Position numbers and translations under genes: made by a program
The notes under the pieces: model-generated
Told to the model about the DNA's origin: nothing
Seen by the model: the letters and a program-made list of their open reading frames with translations, nothing else
The model's database searches: none
Origin: Flavobacteria bacterium BBFL7
Lineage (GTDB): Bacteria; Bacteroidota; Bacteroidia; Flavobacteriales; Flavobacteriaceae
DNA: 64,000 nucleotides
Direction: 5' to 3'
NCBI GenBank assembly: GCA_000153385.1
Contig: CH672374.1
Coordinates: 1,490,544-1,554,543, forward strand
Part shown: positions 38,035 through 47,485 of the stretch, in pieces
How the letters are laid out: each line of letters begins with the position of its first letter
How positions within the stretch are numbered: position 1 is the first letter of the stretch

Positions 38035-38050
38035 CGCTTTCGCGGAAGCC
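38035..38050. repeat. Iterated palindrome, degenerate copy
   Basis: CGCTTTCGCGGAAGCC, two differences from the unit, in the 242-base gap before polA. Confidence 0.65.
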
Positions 38051-38186
38051 TAATAAACCATCTTCTTCCTACCCATGTAGATTTACTCAACTGCAGACAC
38101 CTTGTGCATAAAATGTCATAATTGAAGTTGATATCTTCAATTTTCCTTGGTTCATTTTTTATCTTTAGCATTCATAAATTTTTACG

Positions 38187-41027
38187 ATGACTAACGACGG
38201 TTCTAACGATAAAAGATTATTTCTCCTCGACGCTTATGCCTTGATATTTAGAGGTTATTATGCGCTTATTAAAAACCCTAGAATTAATAGTGCTGGTATG
38301 GACACTAGTGCAATTATGGGTTTTACAAATTCATTATTTGACGTCATAAGAAGAGAAAAGCCAGAATATCTTGCGGTTGCTTTTGATAAAGAAGGAAGTA
38401 AAGAACGTGTAGAACTCTATGCAGATTATAAAGCAAACCGTGATGAAACGCCTGAGGCTATAAAAATTGCTGTGCCCTATATTCAACAAATCCTAAAGGC
38501 GATGCATATTCCTATTGTCGAAGAAGCAGGAATAGAAGCTGATGATCTAATCGGGACTCTAGCAAAACAAGCAGAAAAAGAAGGTTTTACGACCTATATG
38601 GTCACACCAGATAAAGATTATGCCCAACTAGTATCTGACAACATTTTTATGTACAAGCCTGCCAGAATGGGAAACGGTATCGAGATATGGGGAATTCCAG
38701 AGGTGCAGAAAAAATTTGAAGTGGAGCGACCAGAACAAGTGATCGATTATCTAGGAATGATGGGAGATGCGAGTGATAATATACCGGGATTGCCTGGTGT
38801 AGGTGATAAGACGGCAAAGAAATTTATTGCAGCTTATGGTTCTATGGAAGGTCTATTGGATAACACAGACCAGCTGAAAGGTAAAATGAAAGAAAAAGTT
38901 ATTGCAAATGCAGAGCTTGGTCTACTTTCTAAAAAACTAGCGACAATCAGATTAGATTGTCCTGTGAGCTTTAATGCCAGTAATTATACATTAGATGATC
39001 CAGACGTAGAAGCTGTTCATGAAATTTTTGATGAACTAGAATTCCGTAGAGCTAAGGAAACTCTTGCCAAGATTTTCTCAAAAGAAGTTGCGCCTACTAG
39101 TTCTTCAAGCAGCAATTCAAATACAAGTTCAAATTCCTCTGCAGGAGCTGGTCAGTTTTCTTTATTTGACACACCAGGTTCAGGAACTGCAGCCGAATCT
39201 GAATCTACTGGTCGCAAAACGCTAGCCACTAGCGATCATTTGTACCAACTCGTGCAAGAAGGAATGGGAACTAAATTGTTCTTACAATCGTTGATGCAAC
39301 AATCAAGTGTTTGTTTTGATACAGAAACAACAGGACTAGATCCACTTACCGCAGAATTAGTAGGAATCGCATTTTCTTGGGAAAAAGGAAAAGGATTTTA
39401 CTTACCGATTCCTGAAGATCGAGAGGCTGCACAGGTTATTGTCGATCAATTAAAACCATTCTTTGAGAGTGCATCCATTGAGAAAGTAGGTCAAAACTTA
39501 AAATATGATATTAAAGTACTGGATAAATATGGCGTCGATGTTAAAGGACCTATGTTCGATACCATGCTAGCTCATTATCTTATAAATCCTGATATGCGTC
39601 ATAACATGGACGTACTGGCCGAAACGTATTTAAATTACACACCACAATCTATAGTTGAACTAATAGGTAAAAAAGGAAAGAACCAACTTTCTATGCGTGA
39701 TGTGGATCTGGAAAAACAAAAGGAATATGCGGTTGAGGATGCCGATATTACTTTACAACTCAAAGAACATTTTACACCAGAACTAGCTAGTGCAGGAACG
39801 GACAAGTTGTTTAAGGATATAGAAATGCCTTTACTAGATGTACTAGCTGCCATGGAAATAGAAGGGATTAATCTAGATGAAGATTTTTTGAGCTCACTAT
39901 CTGGTGATTTAGAAACAGATATCACTCAACTAGAAAAAGACATTTATGAGGTCGCAGGAGAAGAATTCAATATAGGTTCTCCTAAACAACTAGGTGTTAT
40001 TCTTTTTGAAAAACTCAAGCTTGTTGACAAACCTAAAAAAACCAAAACTGGGCAATATTCAACGGCTGAAGATGTCCTAAGTTACCTCGCAAAAGATCAT
40101 GCAATTATTCAAAATGTGCTCGATTATCGTGGCTTGAGTAAATTGAAATCTACTTATGTTGATGCTTTACCTAATCAGGTAGATGCCAAAACGCAACGCA
40201 TTCACACGAACTATATGCAAACTGTTGCGGCAACTGGCCGTTTAAGTTCTACAGATCCTAACTTGCAAAATATCCCTATACGTACAGAACGTGGTCGCCA
40301 GGTGCGTAAAGCATTTATCCCTAGAGATGAAAATTACACATTGATAGCTGCAGATTATTCTCAAATAGAACTACGTATTATTGCTGCGTTAAGTGAAGAA
40401 GAAAATATGATTGCTGCATTCCAAAGCGGTGAAGATATTCACGCGTCGACCGCTGCAAAAGTTTTTAATGTTGCTCTAGAAGATGTGACAAGAGAACAAC
40501 GTAGTAATGCCAAGACAGTGAACTTTGGAATCATCTATGGAGTAAGCGCTTTTGGTCTTAGCAATCAGACCGACTTATCTCGTGGCGAAGCTAAAGAGTT
40601 AATTGATACCTATTATGCTACCTATCCTAAACTCAAAGCATATATGCAAGATCAAGTAGATTTTGCTCGTGAGAATGGTTATGTAGAAACAGTTCTAGGT
40701 AGACGTCGTTATTTAAAAGATATCAATAGTTCTAATGCCGTTGTTCGTGGTGCTGCAGAGCGTAATGCTGTTAATGCACCTATACAAGGAAGCGCTGCAG
40801 ACATTATCAAGATTGCAATGATTAACATTCACAAAAAGTTTGAAGAAATGAATTGCAAGTCTAAAATGTTGCTTCAAGTGCATGATGAACTTGTTTTTGA
40901 TATTCATAATGACGAGTTAGAAGATATGAAAAAACTGATTCAGGGCGAGATGCAAAATGCTTATAAAATGACCGTTCCACTTGATGTGGAAGTTGGAACT
41001 GGACAGAATTGGTTAGAGGCTCATTAA
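38187..41027 (+). CDS. polA: DNA polymerase I
   Basis: A 946-residue repair and primer-removal polymerase with all three domains. The 5'-3' exonuclease (about 1-290) begins LFLLDAYALIFRGYYALI and has AFDKEG, DDLIGTLAK and TPDKDYAQL; the 3'-5' exonuclease (about 360-550) retains an apparently active FDTETTGLDPL motif; the polymerase (about 560-946) has motif A AADYSQIELRIIAAL, motif B RSNAKTVNFGIIYG and motif C LLQVHDELVFDI. A Ser-rich linker (about 304-320, SSSSNSNTSSNSSA) joins the first two domains and makes the protein slightly long. Followed by a strong terminator. Confidence 0.98.
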   Translation: MTNDGSNDKRLFLLDAYALIFRGYYALIKNPRINSAGMDTSAIMGFTNSLFDVIRREKPEYLAVAFDKEGSKERVELYADYKANRDETPEAIKIAVPYIQQILKAMHIPIVEEAGIEADDLIGTLAKQAEKEGFTTYMVTPDKDYAQLVSDNIFMYKPARMGNGIEIWGIPEVQKKFEVERPEQVIDYLGMMGDASDNIPGLPGVGDKTAKKFIAAYGSMEGLLDNTDQLKGKMKEKVIANAELGLLSKKLATIRLDCPVSFNASNYTLDDPDVEAVHEIFDELEFRRAKETLAKIFSKEVAPTSSSSSNSNTSSNSSAGAGQFSLFDTPGSGTAAESESTGRKTLATSDHLYQLVQEGMGTKLFLQSLMQQSSVCFDTETTGLDPLTAELVGIAFSWEKGKGFYLPIPEDREAAQVIVDQLKPFFESASIEKVGQNLKYDIKVLDKYGVDVKGPMFDTMLAHYLINPDMRHNMDVLAETYLNYTPQSIVELIGKKGKNQLSMRDVDLEKQKEYAVEDADITLQLKEHFTPELASAGTDKLFKDIEMPLLDVLAAMEIEGINLDEDFLSSLSGDLETDITQLEKDIYEVAGEEFNIGSPKQLGVILFEKLKLVDKPKKTKTGQYSTAEDVLSYLAKDHAIIQNVLDYRGLSKLKSTYVDALPNQVDAKTQRIHTNYMQTVAATGRLSSTDPNLQNIPIRTERGRQVRKAFIPRDENYTLIAADYSQIELRIIAALSEEENMIAAFQSGEDIHASTAAKVFNVALEDVTREQRSNAKTVNFGIIYGVSAFGLSNQTDLSRGEAKELIDTYYATYPKLKAYMQDQVDFARENGYVETVLGRRRYLKDINSSNAVVRGAAERNAVNAPIQGSAADIIKIAMINIHKKFEEMNCKSKMLLQVHDELVFDIHNDELEDMKKLIQGEMQNAYKMTVPLDVEVGTGQNWLEAH

Positions 41028-41041
41028 TCAATGATTAAATA

Positions 41042-41074
41042 AAAAAAAGACCTGTATGATGCAGGTCTTTTTTT
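41042..41074. terminator. Bidirectional Rho-independent terminator
   Basis: Hairpin AAGACCTG / CAGGTCTT with long flanking A and T runs, between polA (plus) and the convergent secreted protein gene (minus). Confidence 0.9.
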
Positions 41075-41098
41075 GACATATATTTTAAATCTACGCTA

Positions 41099-41926
41099 TT
41101 ATCTGTAAGCTTTAAAAATAACCACAATCTGATTTGTTCTTGAGCTAGTTGTTGAACCTGCAAGAAAATTATCGACATCTAAGTTAAAACCATCATTAGT
41201 GAAGTTTAATAAAGAAGCAGATATTAATCCTCCTTGCTCATCAGTACCACCAGTTGGAGATCCATTATCATGGATTGGCTCACCATTATTGTTTACAAAA
41301 TAAGCTGCTATACAGTGACTGGTAGAAGAATATGTTCCAATATTATTGATACTAGAACCATTTGCACCAGTAGAAATCACTTGTTGGTCAATACCTGATC
41401 CATTATCCTGTGCGTACCCTATAGTATGACCACCTGCCATTCTAATATCATTAGAATTGTTAGAAGCAGACCTATATTCACCATCATTAACACCTTGAAT
41501 TCTGTTAATAGCAGTAAATTCAATTGCTTTAGGTTGAAAAGGCAAGTCTTCAATAGTAATAGTACCTGACGCACTAATTAATATAGTTCCAAAAAATACT
41601 TGAGGTTGATTATCACTAAGCGTAAGATTCCACTTACTATCTTGCCAATAATAAAATCCTACTAATGGAACACCACCAGTTCCCGTATTCCATATCATCG
41701 TACCATCAACTAGACCAGCTCCATTAGGGTTAGTCACAGGTGAGGCCGTCGACAAATCGGTTAAAGCGACACGTGGAACTAAGATTCCCGAATCTGAAGA
41801 GGAAATATCTAGAGCTGCCATCGGTACTTCTGTACCAATTCCAACTTGTGCATGACTATAGATGCTCGCCAGCATAACAATCATTAAAGGATAAATAAAT
41901 TTGAGCATTATTTTAGGGGTTTTCAT
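41099..41926 (-). CDS. Secreted hypothetical protein with VGIGT-type N-terminus
   Basis: A 275-residue exported protein. The signal peptide (LKFIYPLMIVMLASIYSHAQ) is followed by VGIGTEVPMAALDISSSD and GILVPRVALTD, an N-terminal signature common to many secreted Bacteroidetes proteins that are often labelled tail-fibre- or adhesin-like. WNTGTGGVPLVGFYYWQDSK is the usual repeat-end segment. The rest is Gly/Asn/Ser-rich with beta-strand character. No T9SS sorting domain is visible at its C-terminus (ends TNQIVVIFKAYR). ATG at codon 7 is an alternative start. Nearest relatives have no known function; surface role is plausible. Confidence 0.7.
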   Translation of the reverse strand: MKTPKIMLKFIYPLMIVMLASIYSHAQVGIGTEVPMAALDISSSDSGILVPRVALTDLSTASPVTNPNGAGLVDGTMIWNTGTGGVPLVGFYYWQDSKWNLTLSDNQPQVFFGTILISASGTITIEDLPFQPKAIEFTAINRIQGVNDGEYRSASNNSNDIRMAGGHTIGYAQDNGSGIDQQVISTGANGSSINNIGTYSSTSHCIAAYFVNNNGEPIHDNGSPTGGTDEQGGLISASLLNFTNDGFNLDVDNFLAGSTTSSRTNQIVVIFKAYR

Positions 41927-42239
41927 AATTCAATTTGCTAATTGTACCATCCAAATTTCACTAATAAATTGAGTACTAGATAATTTAACATAATTGAGCC
42001 TTAATAAAATCGATTAAAAACAAATAAAACCGACATAATGCATTAGTTATGTGAAATTGAACTAGGAATTATTAAAAAGACTTTGGATAACTACAACGTA
42101 CATAACGCAAATTACATACCATTTTCACTAGAATTAACCATTTTAAGATAATAATAATTAATGACGCTATAAGCAGGATTTACAAAGCTTATCTAGACTA
42201 ATTTTATAATATTTAGAAAATGAACTGGAATGATTTATT
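41927..42239. other. Gene-free AT-rich gap
   Basis: The gap between the secreted protein gene and the T9SS-sorted protein gene (341 bases in all) is AT-rich and holds no convincing ORF, RNA or promoter box I could identify. Its right end is the exact palindrome at 42240. Confidence 0.6.
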
Positions 42240-42255
42240 CGCTTTCGCGAAAGCG
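42240..42255. repeat. Iterated palindrome, exact copy
   Basis: Exact CGCTTTCGCGAAAGCG, 12 bases after the stop codon of the T9SS-sorted protein gene. Confidence 0.9.
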
Positions 42256-42267
42256 TCTAAAAAATAA

Positions 42268-44355
42268 TTATCTTTTTAAAGCAAAATATCCTTTTACCAA
42301 TGGCTTACCTTCAATCTTAATAGTAAACCAGTATGTGCTAGATGGCATAGGAGCATCTATAAAAGTTCCGTCCCAACCGATACCATCTGGAGCCATTTGA
42401 TGTAATAACTTCCCATACCTATCGTATATAAAAACAATCGCACTTGGATAGTCTGTTAGTCCATCCAGCGTCCAGAAATCGTGAAAACCATCTCCATTAG
42501 GTGTAAAAAATCGCTGATAATCCAGTACAGCAAACTCTTCAGTTATTGTTCCGCATCCATTCTTATCTCTTATTCTAACTGTGTGAAAGCCTTTATAAAG
42601 CCCATTGAAGAAATTAGAATCTTGAAAAGGACTATTATCAACTGAAAATTCATAATCACCAGGTCCCGAAACAATGAATTGTGCAGTGTTATCGCCATGT
42701 CTGAAGTCTTGGGTGATAATTTCATCTATAGTTGCAACGTCAGATGGTAATGCAGTAATGGTTAAAGAGCTCTCACACCCAAAATTGTTAGTTACCGTAA
42801 CGATATAATCTCCTGGTTGATTGATATCAATACTATTTGTCGTTGCGCCCATTTCACCAGTACTCCATTCATAGAAATCAAATCCTGCAGCGACACTAAT
42901 GGTTGAAGGAACCACTGCATCAACACATACTATAATATCTTCCTGACTTTGTAAAACAGGTCTAGGTCTTATCGTAATTTGATAATCAACATCACTAAAA
43001 CAAGAGGTACTCGTTTCTGTTACTCTCACATAAATGCGCTGCGGATTTTGTGTCGTAGTAAAGCTATTGTTTAGAGAGTTCTGCCCGGCAGTCCTGTCTG
43101 CTGCACTCTCATAAAAGGTCACTTGATGCAATAATGGATCTAAACCATTTAAAATTTCTCCATTTTGATTTGTTAATGCAACATTCAAAAAACCATCAAA
43201 ATCATCATCACATAGAAATAAATCTATAGGTGTTGCTATTGCAGGTGGATTTGCAATAAAGACAGATGTGTTTAACACATAATCACATGATAGTCCAGAA
43301 GGGTCGACAACTCTGATAAAGTAAAATTCTTCAGTTGTGGTTGCAGTAACCATTGAACTTTGCGGATTTAATCCATCTTGTGCATCAGTCTGTGTTGCGT
43401 GATATGTAATATTAAAACTACTGGCATTGGGTAAAATGGAATCAATGACCGTATTGTAATCAAATGGCTCTGAAGCATTGTCTGAACAAATAATAAATGG
43501 ATCAACATCTGTATCGATATTAGGATCATCGACTAATATCGTAAAATCTGTAAAATCAGTACAATCAGAATCGTTTCTAATTACTCTAACATAGATATCC
43601 TGCGGATTTGTAATATTAGTATATGGAAAAGTAATGGCATTGATTCCTATGTTTGCATCGTTAAGTGATTCGTGATAAGTCACTGTGGTATTCGTCTGAC
43701 CTAATAACACATCAGAGTTTAATGAACTAAAATCAAATTCTCTGAAACCATCTTGTGCACCAACATTATCGCAAACTTCCAAATCCATTAGAGGATTTGC
43801 TACTGGCGCAGGTGGTAAGTCTGCAGTTCCACTTGTACTAATAGTAAAACCACCGGTACCTACAGCAAGTGCGACTATCACATAATATACCTCGCCAGCA
43901 TTAACGGTAAGTTCTTGTAAAAAACCATTACCATTTGCTCCTGGACCTTCTATAAAATCCGTTTCTACATTATTTAAACCTGTTTCACCAGTTACACCTG
44001 CATCGCGCGGATTTGTACTAGAACATCGTATGGCAGCACCTAAATTATCACAATCCACTACAGGTCCGAAAACTGCAAAATCATAATCTGCTTGAGCTGT
44101 ATCTGGTGTTAATGCAAAACTAAAAGTACCCGTAGTTTGTATTTCTACTCTAAACCAAGCTTGATTAGTCTGAAAAGAGAAACAAGTAGGCACAGGATTA
44201 CCAGCTTGTGCAAATTCATTAACTCCTATACCTGAAGGACTGATCCCAAAACTTGTATCACCACATAGTAATATAGCATCTGTACAATCATTAGGATTTT
44301 GAGAATACCCTATAATAGAGTATAAGAAAAGGAAGAATAAATATGTATATTTCAT
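42268..44355 (-). CDS. Cell-surface protein with type B (CHU_C-like) T9SS sorting domain
   Basis: A 695-residue exported protein. A signal peptide (YTYLFFLFLYSIIGYSQ) leads into an N-terminal domain on about 20-180 (NPNDCTDAILLCGDTSFG) of the kind that precedes repeats in gliding-associated proteins. Three tandem beta repeats of about 95 residues follow, each opening with a Cys-Asp pair and containing VTYHES- or FYES-like strands, then a PKD-like domain (YEWSTGEMGATTNSIDI). The C-terminus has FTPNGDGFHDFWTLDG, IYDRYGKLLHQ and WDGTFID, the type B T9SS sorting domain that sends proteins through the type IX system. It lies 18 bases after the aminotransferase gene. Role unknown; probably a surface adhesin. 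Confidence 0.92.
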   Translation of the reverse strand: MKYTYLFFLFLYSIIGYSQNPNDCTDAILLCGDTSFGISPSGIGVNEFAQAGNPVPTCFSFQTNQAWFRVEIQTTGTFSFALTPDTAQADYDFAVFGPVVDCDNLGAAIRCSSTNPRDAGVTGETGLNNVETDFIEGPGANGNGFLQELTVNAGEVYYVIVALAVGTGGFTISTSGTADLPPAPVANPLMDLEVCDNVGAQDGFREFDFSSLNSDVLLGQTNTTVTYHESLNDANIGINAITFPYTNITNPQDIYVRVIRNDSDCTDFTDFTILVDDPNIDTDVDPFIICSDNASEPFDYNTVIDSILPNASSFNITYHATQTDAQDGLNPQSSMVTATTTEEFYFIRVVDPSGLSCDYVLNTSVFIANPPAIATPIDLFLCDDDFDGFLNVALTNQNGEILNGLDPLLHQVTFYESAADRTAGQNSLNNSFTTTQNPQRIYVRVTETSTSCFSDVDYQITIRPRPVLQSQEDIIVCVDAVVPSTISVAAGFDFYEWSTGEMGATTNSIDINQPGDYIVTVTNNFGCESSLTITALPSDVATIDEIITQDFRHGDNTAQFIVSGPGDYEFSVDNSPFQDSNFFNGLYKGFHTVRIRDKNGCGTITEEFAVLDYQRFFTPNGDGFHDFWTLDGLTDYPSAIVFIYDRYGKLLHQMAPDGIGWDGTFIDAPMPSSTYWFTIKIEGKPLVKGYFALKR

Positions 44356-44373
44356 ATAGTGGCAATCATTGCA

Positions 44374-45447
44374 TTACAAATCTAATACTTCCAGTAGTCT
44401 AGCAAAGTCTTTATTATCATTAAAATAAGAAAAACTAACTCTTATTCCATCACCTCTTAGCGAAGTAATAACGCCATGATTTAATAGCTTATTATATAAA
44501 TCATGACTTCCTTTAATATTGAAAATGGTAGAATGTTGTTTTCTATTCACTACAGCTTTCTCTAGTAAACCACGACTTTCAAATTCGACCTTAGCCGTTT
44601 CAGACCAGTGTTGCAGCTCGTTTTGTATTTTATCTAGACCTATTTTTAAAACCACTTCCATCGCAAGTTTCAAACTACCAAAAGCGATCATATCTTGATG
44701 CCCAGGTTCAAATCTGCCTATAAATTCAGGTATTGCATTTATTACATTTTTAGTACTACGATAACCTATTCTATTAGGATTAATAAGCTCTTTAACTCGT
44801 TCTTTAACACAAATAAACGCATTTCCATCACCAGCATTCAACCATTTATAACAACTTGCTAGCATGATATCTAGTCCGCTTTCGCGAAAGCGGAATCGCT
44901 CAGTCCCTACGTATTGCGTTAAATCACCAATGATTACCATCTCTGGGAACTGATCTTTAAGCTGCTTTACAAATTCTAAGTCAATTTTAATTCCAGAAAT
45001 ATATTGAACGACAGAAAAGCAGAAAATATCTGGCTCGTGTTGTTCGCAAGCGATTTTAATATTTGACTCTAAATTTTCATTAATTGAGGCATAAACACAG
45101 TTAAAACCGCGAGTCTCTACTGGCGAGTTTACAGATGGATAATCACCATCTAGTAATAAAAATTTAGACTGTTTATCAATCCCTTCTATAAGCGTGTTGA
45201 ATCCTGTTGAGAAATTAGGAATAACAGCAGTGTTTTCAATCGTCGCATCTACAAATTGCGCTATTGTAGACCGTACTTCATCAATAAAAACATTTCTAGT
45301 ATTGGTGTATAAACTAGCCTGATCTCGCATTTGCTCCATCACATTGATTCTATAATCAATCAATTCTTGAGAAATTAAGCCATGGTTTGCCGTATTGAGA
45401 TAGGTGTATTTATCAAGAATGGGATACTGAGACCTTATTTTATGCAT
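44374..45447 (-). CDS. PLP-dependent class V aminotransferase (cysteine desulfurase-like)
   Basis: A 357-residue enzyme. Start chosen at the ATG at 45447 (MHKIRSQYPILDKYTYLNTA), since upstream in-frame codons reach across the divergent DHFR gene. The PLP lysine is in ASCYKWLNAGDGNAF near residue 205, the ring-contacting Asp in VIIGDLTQYVG near residue 180, and the class V phosphate region in NFSTGFNTLIEG near residue 75. Fold-family examples include SufS-like desulfurases and kynureninases; lacking the usual catalytic-cysteine loop, it may be another type. An exact palindrome interrupts it and encodes RFRES. It precedes the T9SS protein gene by 18 bases. Confidence 0.85.
   Translation of the reverse strand: MHKIRSQYPILDKYTYLNTANHGLISQELIDYRINVMEQMRDQASLYTNTRNVFIDEVRSTIAQFVDATIENTAVIPNFSTGFNTLIEGIDKQSKFLLLDGDYPSVNSPVETRGFNCVYASINENLESNIKIACEQHEPDIFCFSVVQYISGIKIDLEFVKQLKDQFPEMVIIGDLTQYVGTERFRFRESGLDIMLASCYKWLNAGDGNAFICVKERVKELINPNRIGYRSTKNVINAIPEFIGRFEPGHQDMIAFGSLKLAMEVVLKIGLDKIQNELQHWSETAKVEFESRGLLEKAVVNRKQHSTIFNIKGSHDLYNKLLNHGVITSLRGDGIRVSFSYFNDNKDFARLLEVLDL
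44876..44893. repeat. Iterated palindrome, exact copy inside the aminotransferase gene
   Basis: CCGCTTTCGCGAAAGCGG, an 18-bp perfect palindrome; read on the minus strand it encodes RFRES, a different frame from the AFAKA copies. Confidence 0.9.
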
Positions 45448-45503
45448 TTGTAAAGATTGAAAAGAGCTAGAACTGCTTAAATTTGAATATAAAAGTACGT
45501 CAT

Positions 45504-46406
45504 ATGTTCGGTAGAAAGAAAAAAGAAACGCCTGCGATTGATCCTGTTCAAAAGGAAATGATTGAAAATGCACAGCGTCGCATTAAAGAAAAACGTGGTT
45601 TATTTACACATTTTGTTGTTTTTCTAGTTGGTGCAGTAGGTTTGATTATCATCAGTCAGGTATTAATGCAACAAGAGCCCATGCGTATTCTTAATGTAGA
45701 ATGGTGGATTTGGGTCTTATTTGCGTGGTTGCTCTTTTTAATTTATCATGCCTTTAAGGTGTTTATTACTAACAGACTACTAGGTCCAGGATGGGAGAAA
45801 CGTCAGTATGAAAGGTTGGTCCAAAAACAAAAAGATCGCATTGCTCAAATAGAAGAAAAAGTAACTAAATCAAATCCTTTACCGGAAACCAAAATTATAA
45901 ATACACCTGTTTCTAAAAAACGAGTTATTACCATGATAGCTGCTGCTGGAGCAAACAACGAGTTAGGTAAAGACGGCGATCTCGTATGGCACTTGCCAGA
46001 TGATTTTAAACGTTTTAAATCTCTCACAACTGGACATCACATTATAATGGGTCGTAAAACCTTTGAAAGTTTTCCTAAGCCGCTTCCTAATCGCACTCAT
46101 ATCATACTCACTAGAGATGCTAATTATAAAACTGATGGTGGAATCGTAGTACACGATTTGTCAACAGCACTGGCAGCGGCATCTAGTGATGAAGAACCCT
46201 TTATTATAGGTGGTGGAGAAATCTATAAACTAGGGCTTGAAATAGCTGACCGTATTGAACTTACTAGAGTTCACGGTAGTTTTGATGTCGACACCTATTT
46301 TCCCGAGTTTGACGAGAAACAGTGGAAGCTTATACGCACAGAGCATCATCCAGCAGATGATAAACATGAATATGCTTTTGACTTTGAAACTTGGGAGCGC
46401 ATCTAA
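45504..46406 (+). CDS. Dihydrofolate reductase fused to an N-terminal two-transmembrane domain
   Basis: A 300-residue protein. From the ATG at 45504, residues 1-100 form a 2TM-type domain: a basic helix (MIENAQRRIKEKRGLF), two membrane segments (about 35-54 and 67-86), then GPGWEKRQYERLV and a charged coiled linker to about 135. Residues 141-300 are a complete dihydrofolate reductase: MIAAAGANNELGKDGDLVWH, LPDDFKRFKSL with the substrate-binding Asp, GRKTFESFPKPLPNRTHII and IIGGGEIYKLGL. It reduces dihydrofolate to tetrahydrofolate with NADPH. The 2TM part would tether it to the inner membrane. A TTG seven codons upstream is possible but the ATG is preferred. Divergent from the aminotransferase. 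Confidence 0.9.
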   Translation: MFGRKKKETPAIDPVQKEMIENAQRRIKEKRGLFTHFVVFLVGAVGLIIISQVLMQQEPMRILNVEWWIWVLFAWLLFLIYHAFKVFITNRLLGPGWEKRQYERLVQKQKDRIAQIEEKVTKSNPLPETKIINTPVSKKRVITMIAAAGANNELGKDGDLVWHLPDDFKRFKSLTTGHHIIMGRKTFESFPKPLPNRTHIILTRDANYKTDGGIVVHDLSTALAAASSDEEPFIIGGGEIYKLGLEIADRIELTRVHGSFDVDTYFPEFDEKQWKLIRTEHHPADDKHEYAFDFETWERI

Positions 46407-46494
46407 ATTTTAATACTAATCAACAATAATCAAGGCTTAGATTTTAAGATTAATGGCAATATTGAAATCAATAAACCTAGTAACTACTTTTCAT

Positions 46495-46502
46495 TAAATT
46501 TG
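46495..46502 (+). promoter_or_regulatory. Candidate -7 box of fabD
   Basis: TAAATTTG matches TAnnTTTG, 23 bases before the fabD ATG; no clear -33 element. Confidence 0.4.
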
Positions 46503-46525
46503 CCACTCCAATTAACAACTACAAT

Positions 46526-47413
46526 ATGAAAGCATACGTTTTTCCAGGTCAAGGAGCCCAATTCACAGGAATGGGTAAAGACTTATATAATCAATTTCCA
46601 GAGGCAAAAGCACTTTTTAATAAAGCAGATGAAATTCTAGGTTTTGAAATTTCAAAAATCATGTTCGAAGGAACTGCTGAAGAATTAAAGGAAACCAAAG
46701 TAACCCAACCTGCTATCTTTTTACATTCTGTAATTCTTGCAAAAATGATGGGTGACTCTTTCCAACCAGAAATGGTGGCAGGTCACTCACTAGGTGAATT
46801 AAGTGCACTTACCGCAGTAGGAACCCTAAGTTTTGAAGATGGATTAAAGATAGTTTCTAAGCGTGCTCTTGCGATGCAAGCCGCTTGCGAACATCAATCG
46901 AGTACCATGGCAGCAATTTTAGGATTAGACGATGCAGTAGTAGAAGATGTATGTAAAAGCATAGATGGTATTGTCGTTGCAGCTAACTATAACTGTCCAG
47001 GACAACTTGTAATATCTGGCGCTACTAAAGCGGTAGAAGAAGCTTGCGAAGCTTTAAAAGAAAAAGGTGCAAAACGCGCCTTAATGCTACCAGTAGGTGG
47101 AGCATTTCATTCTCCATTAATGGAACCGGCACGTGAAGAACTTGCGGCAGCTATAGAAGCTACAGAATTTGAAGCTCCTTCATGTCCTGTATATCAAAAC
47201 GTAACCACGCTAGGGACAACAGCAGTTGATGAGATTAAAACAAATCTTATTTATCAACTTACTGGTCCTGTAAAATGGACACAATCTGTTCAAAATATGA
47301 TTGCAGATGGTGCTACTGAATTTATAGAAGTTGGGCCAGGAAGAGCATTGCAGGGAATGATTAAAAAGATTGATCGCACGGCTCAGGTGAGTGCTGGTGC
47401 AGTTGGTGAGTAA
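46526..47413 (+). CDS. fabD: Malonyl-CoA:ACP transacylase
   Basis: A 295-residue enzyme that moves malonyl from CoA to acyl carrier protein for fatty-acid synthesis. Motifs are FPGQGAQFTGMGKDLYN at the N-terminus, the nucleophile elbow VAGHSLGELSALTAVG near residue 91, and the catalytic His in GGAFHSPLMEPAREEL near residue 197; VGPGRALQGMIKKI is near the C-terminus. Length is normal. Single gene with its own promoter box and a strong terminator shared with convergent sucB. Confidence 0.96.
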   Translation: MKAYVFPGQGAQFTGMGKDLYNQFPEAKALFNKADEILGFEISKIMFEGTAEELKETKVTQPAIFLHSVILAKMMGDSFQPEMVAGHSLGELSALTAVGTLSFEDGLKIVSKRALAMQAACEHQSSTMAAILGLDDAVVEDVCKSIDGIVVAANYNCPGQLVISGATKAVEEACEALKEKGAKRALMLPVGGAFHSPLMEPAREELAAAIEATEFEAPSCPVYQNVTTLGTTAVDEIKTNLIYQLTGPVKWTQSVQNMIADGATEFIEVGPGRALQGMIKKIDRTAQVSAGAVGE

Positions 47414-47427
47414 ATCACAAAATCCAT

Positions 47428-47466
47428 AAAAAAACCCCAAAGATTTGAAAATCTTTGGGGTTTTTT
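47428..47466. terminator. Bidirectional Rho-independent terminator
   Basis: Stem ACCCCAAAGAT / ATCTTTGGGGT with A- and T-runs; serves fabD (plus) and sucB (minus). Confidence 0.93.
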
Positions 47467-47485
47467 AATTCTATTTCTGGAATCT

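Noticed and set aside
37989-38171. Short minus-strand open frame of 60 codons in the gap before polA
   Set aside because: No recognisable domain, no ribosome-binding context, and it contains a palindrome copy; more likely chance.
41099-41926. Phage tail-fibre origin of the VGIGT secreted protein
   Set aside because: No phage genes, integrase or att sites are nearby; this N-terminus is common in secreted Bacteroidetes proteins with tail-fibre-like labels.
45448-45573. Upstream extension of the aminotransferase reading frame
   Set aside because: It would overlap the divergent DHFR gene; the ATG at 45447 gives a normal class V start.
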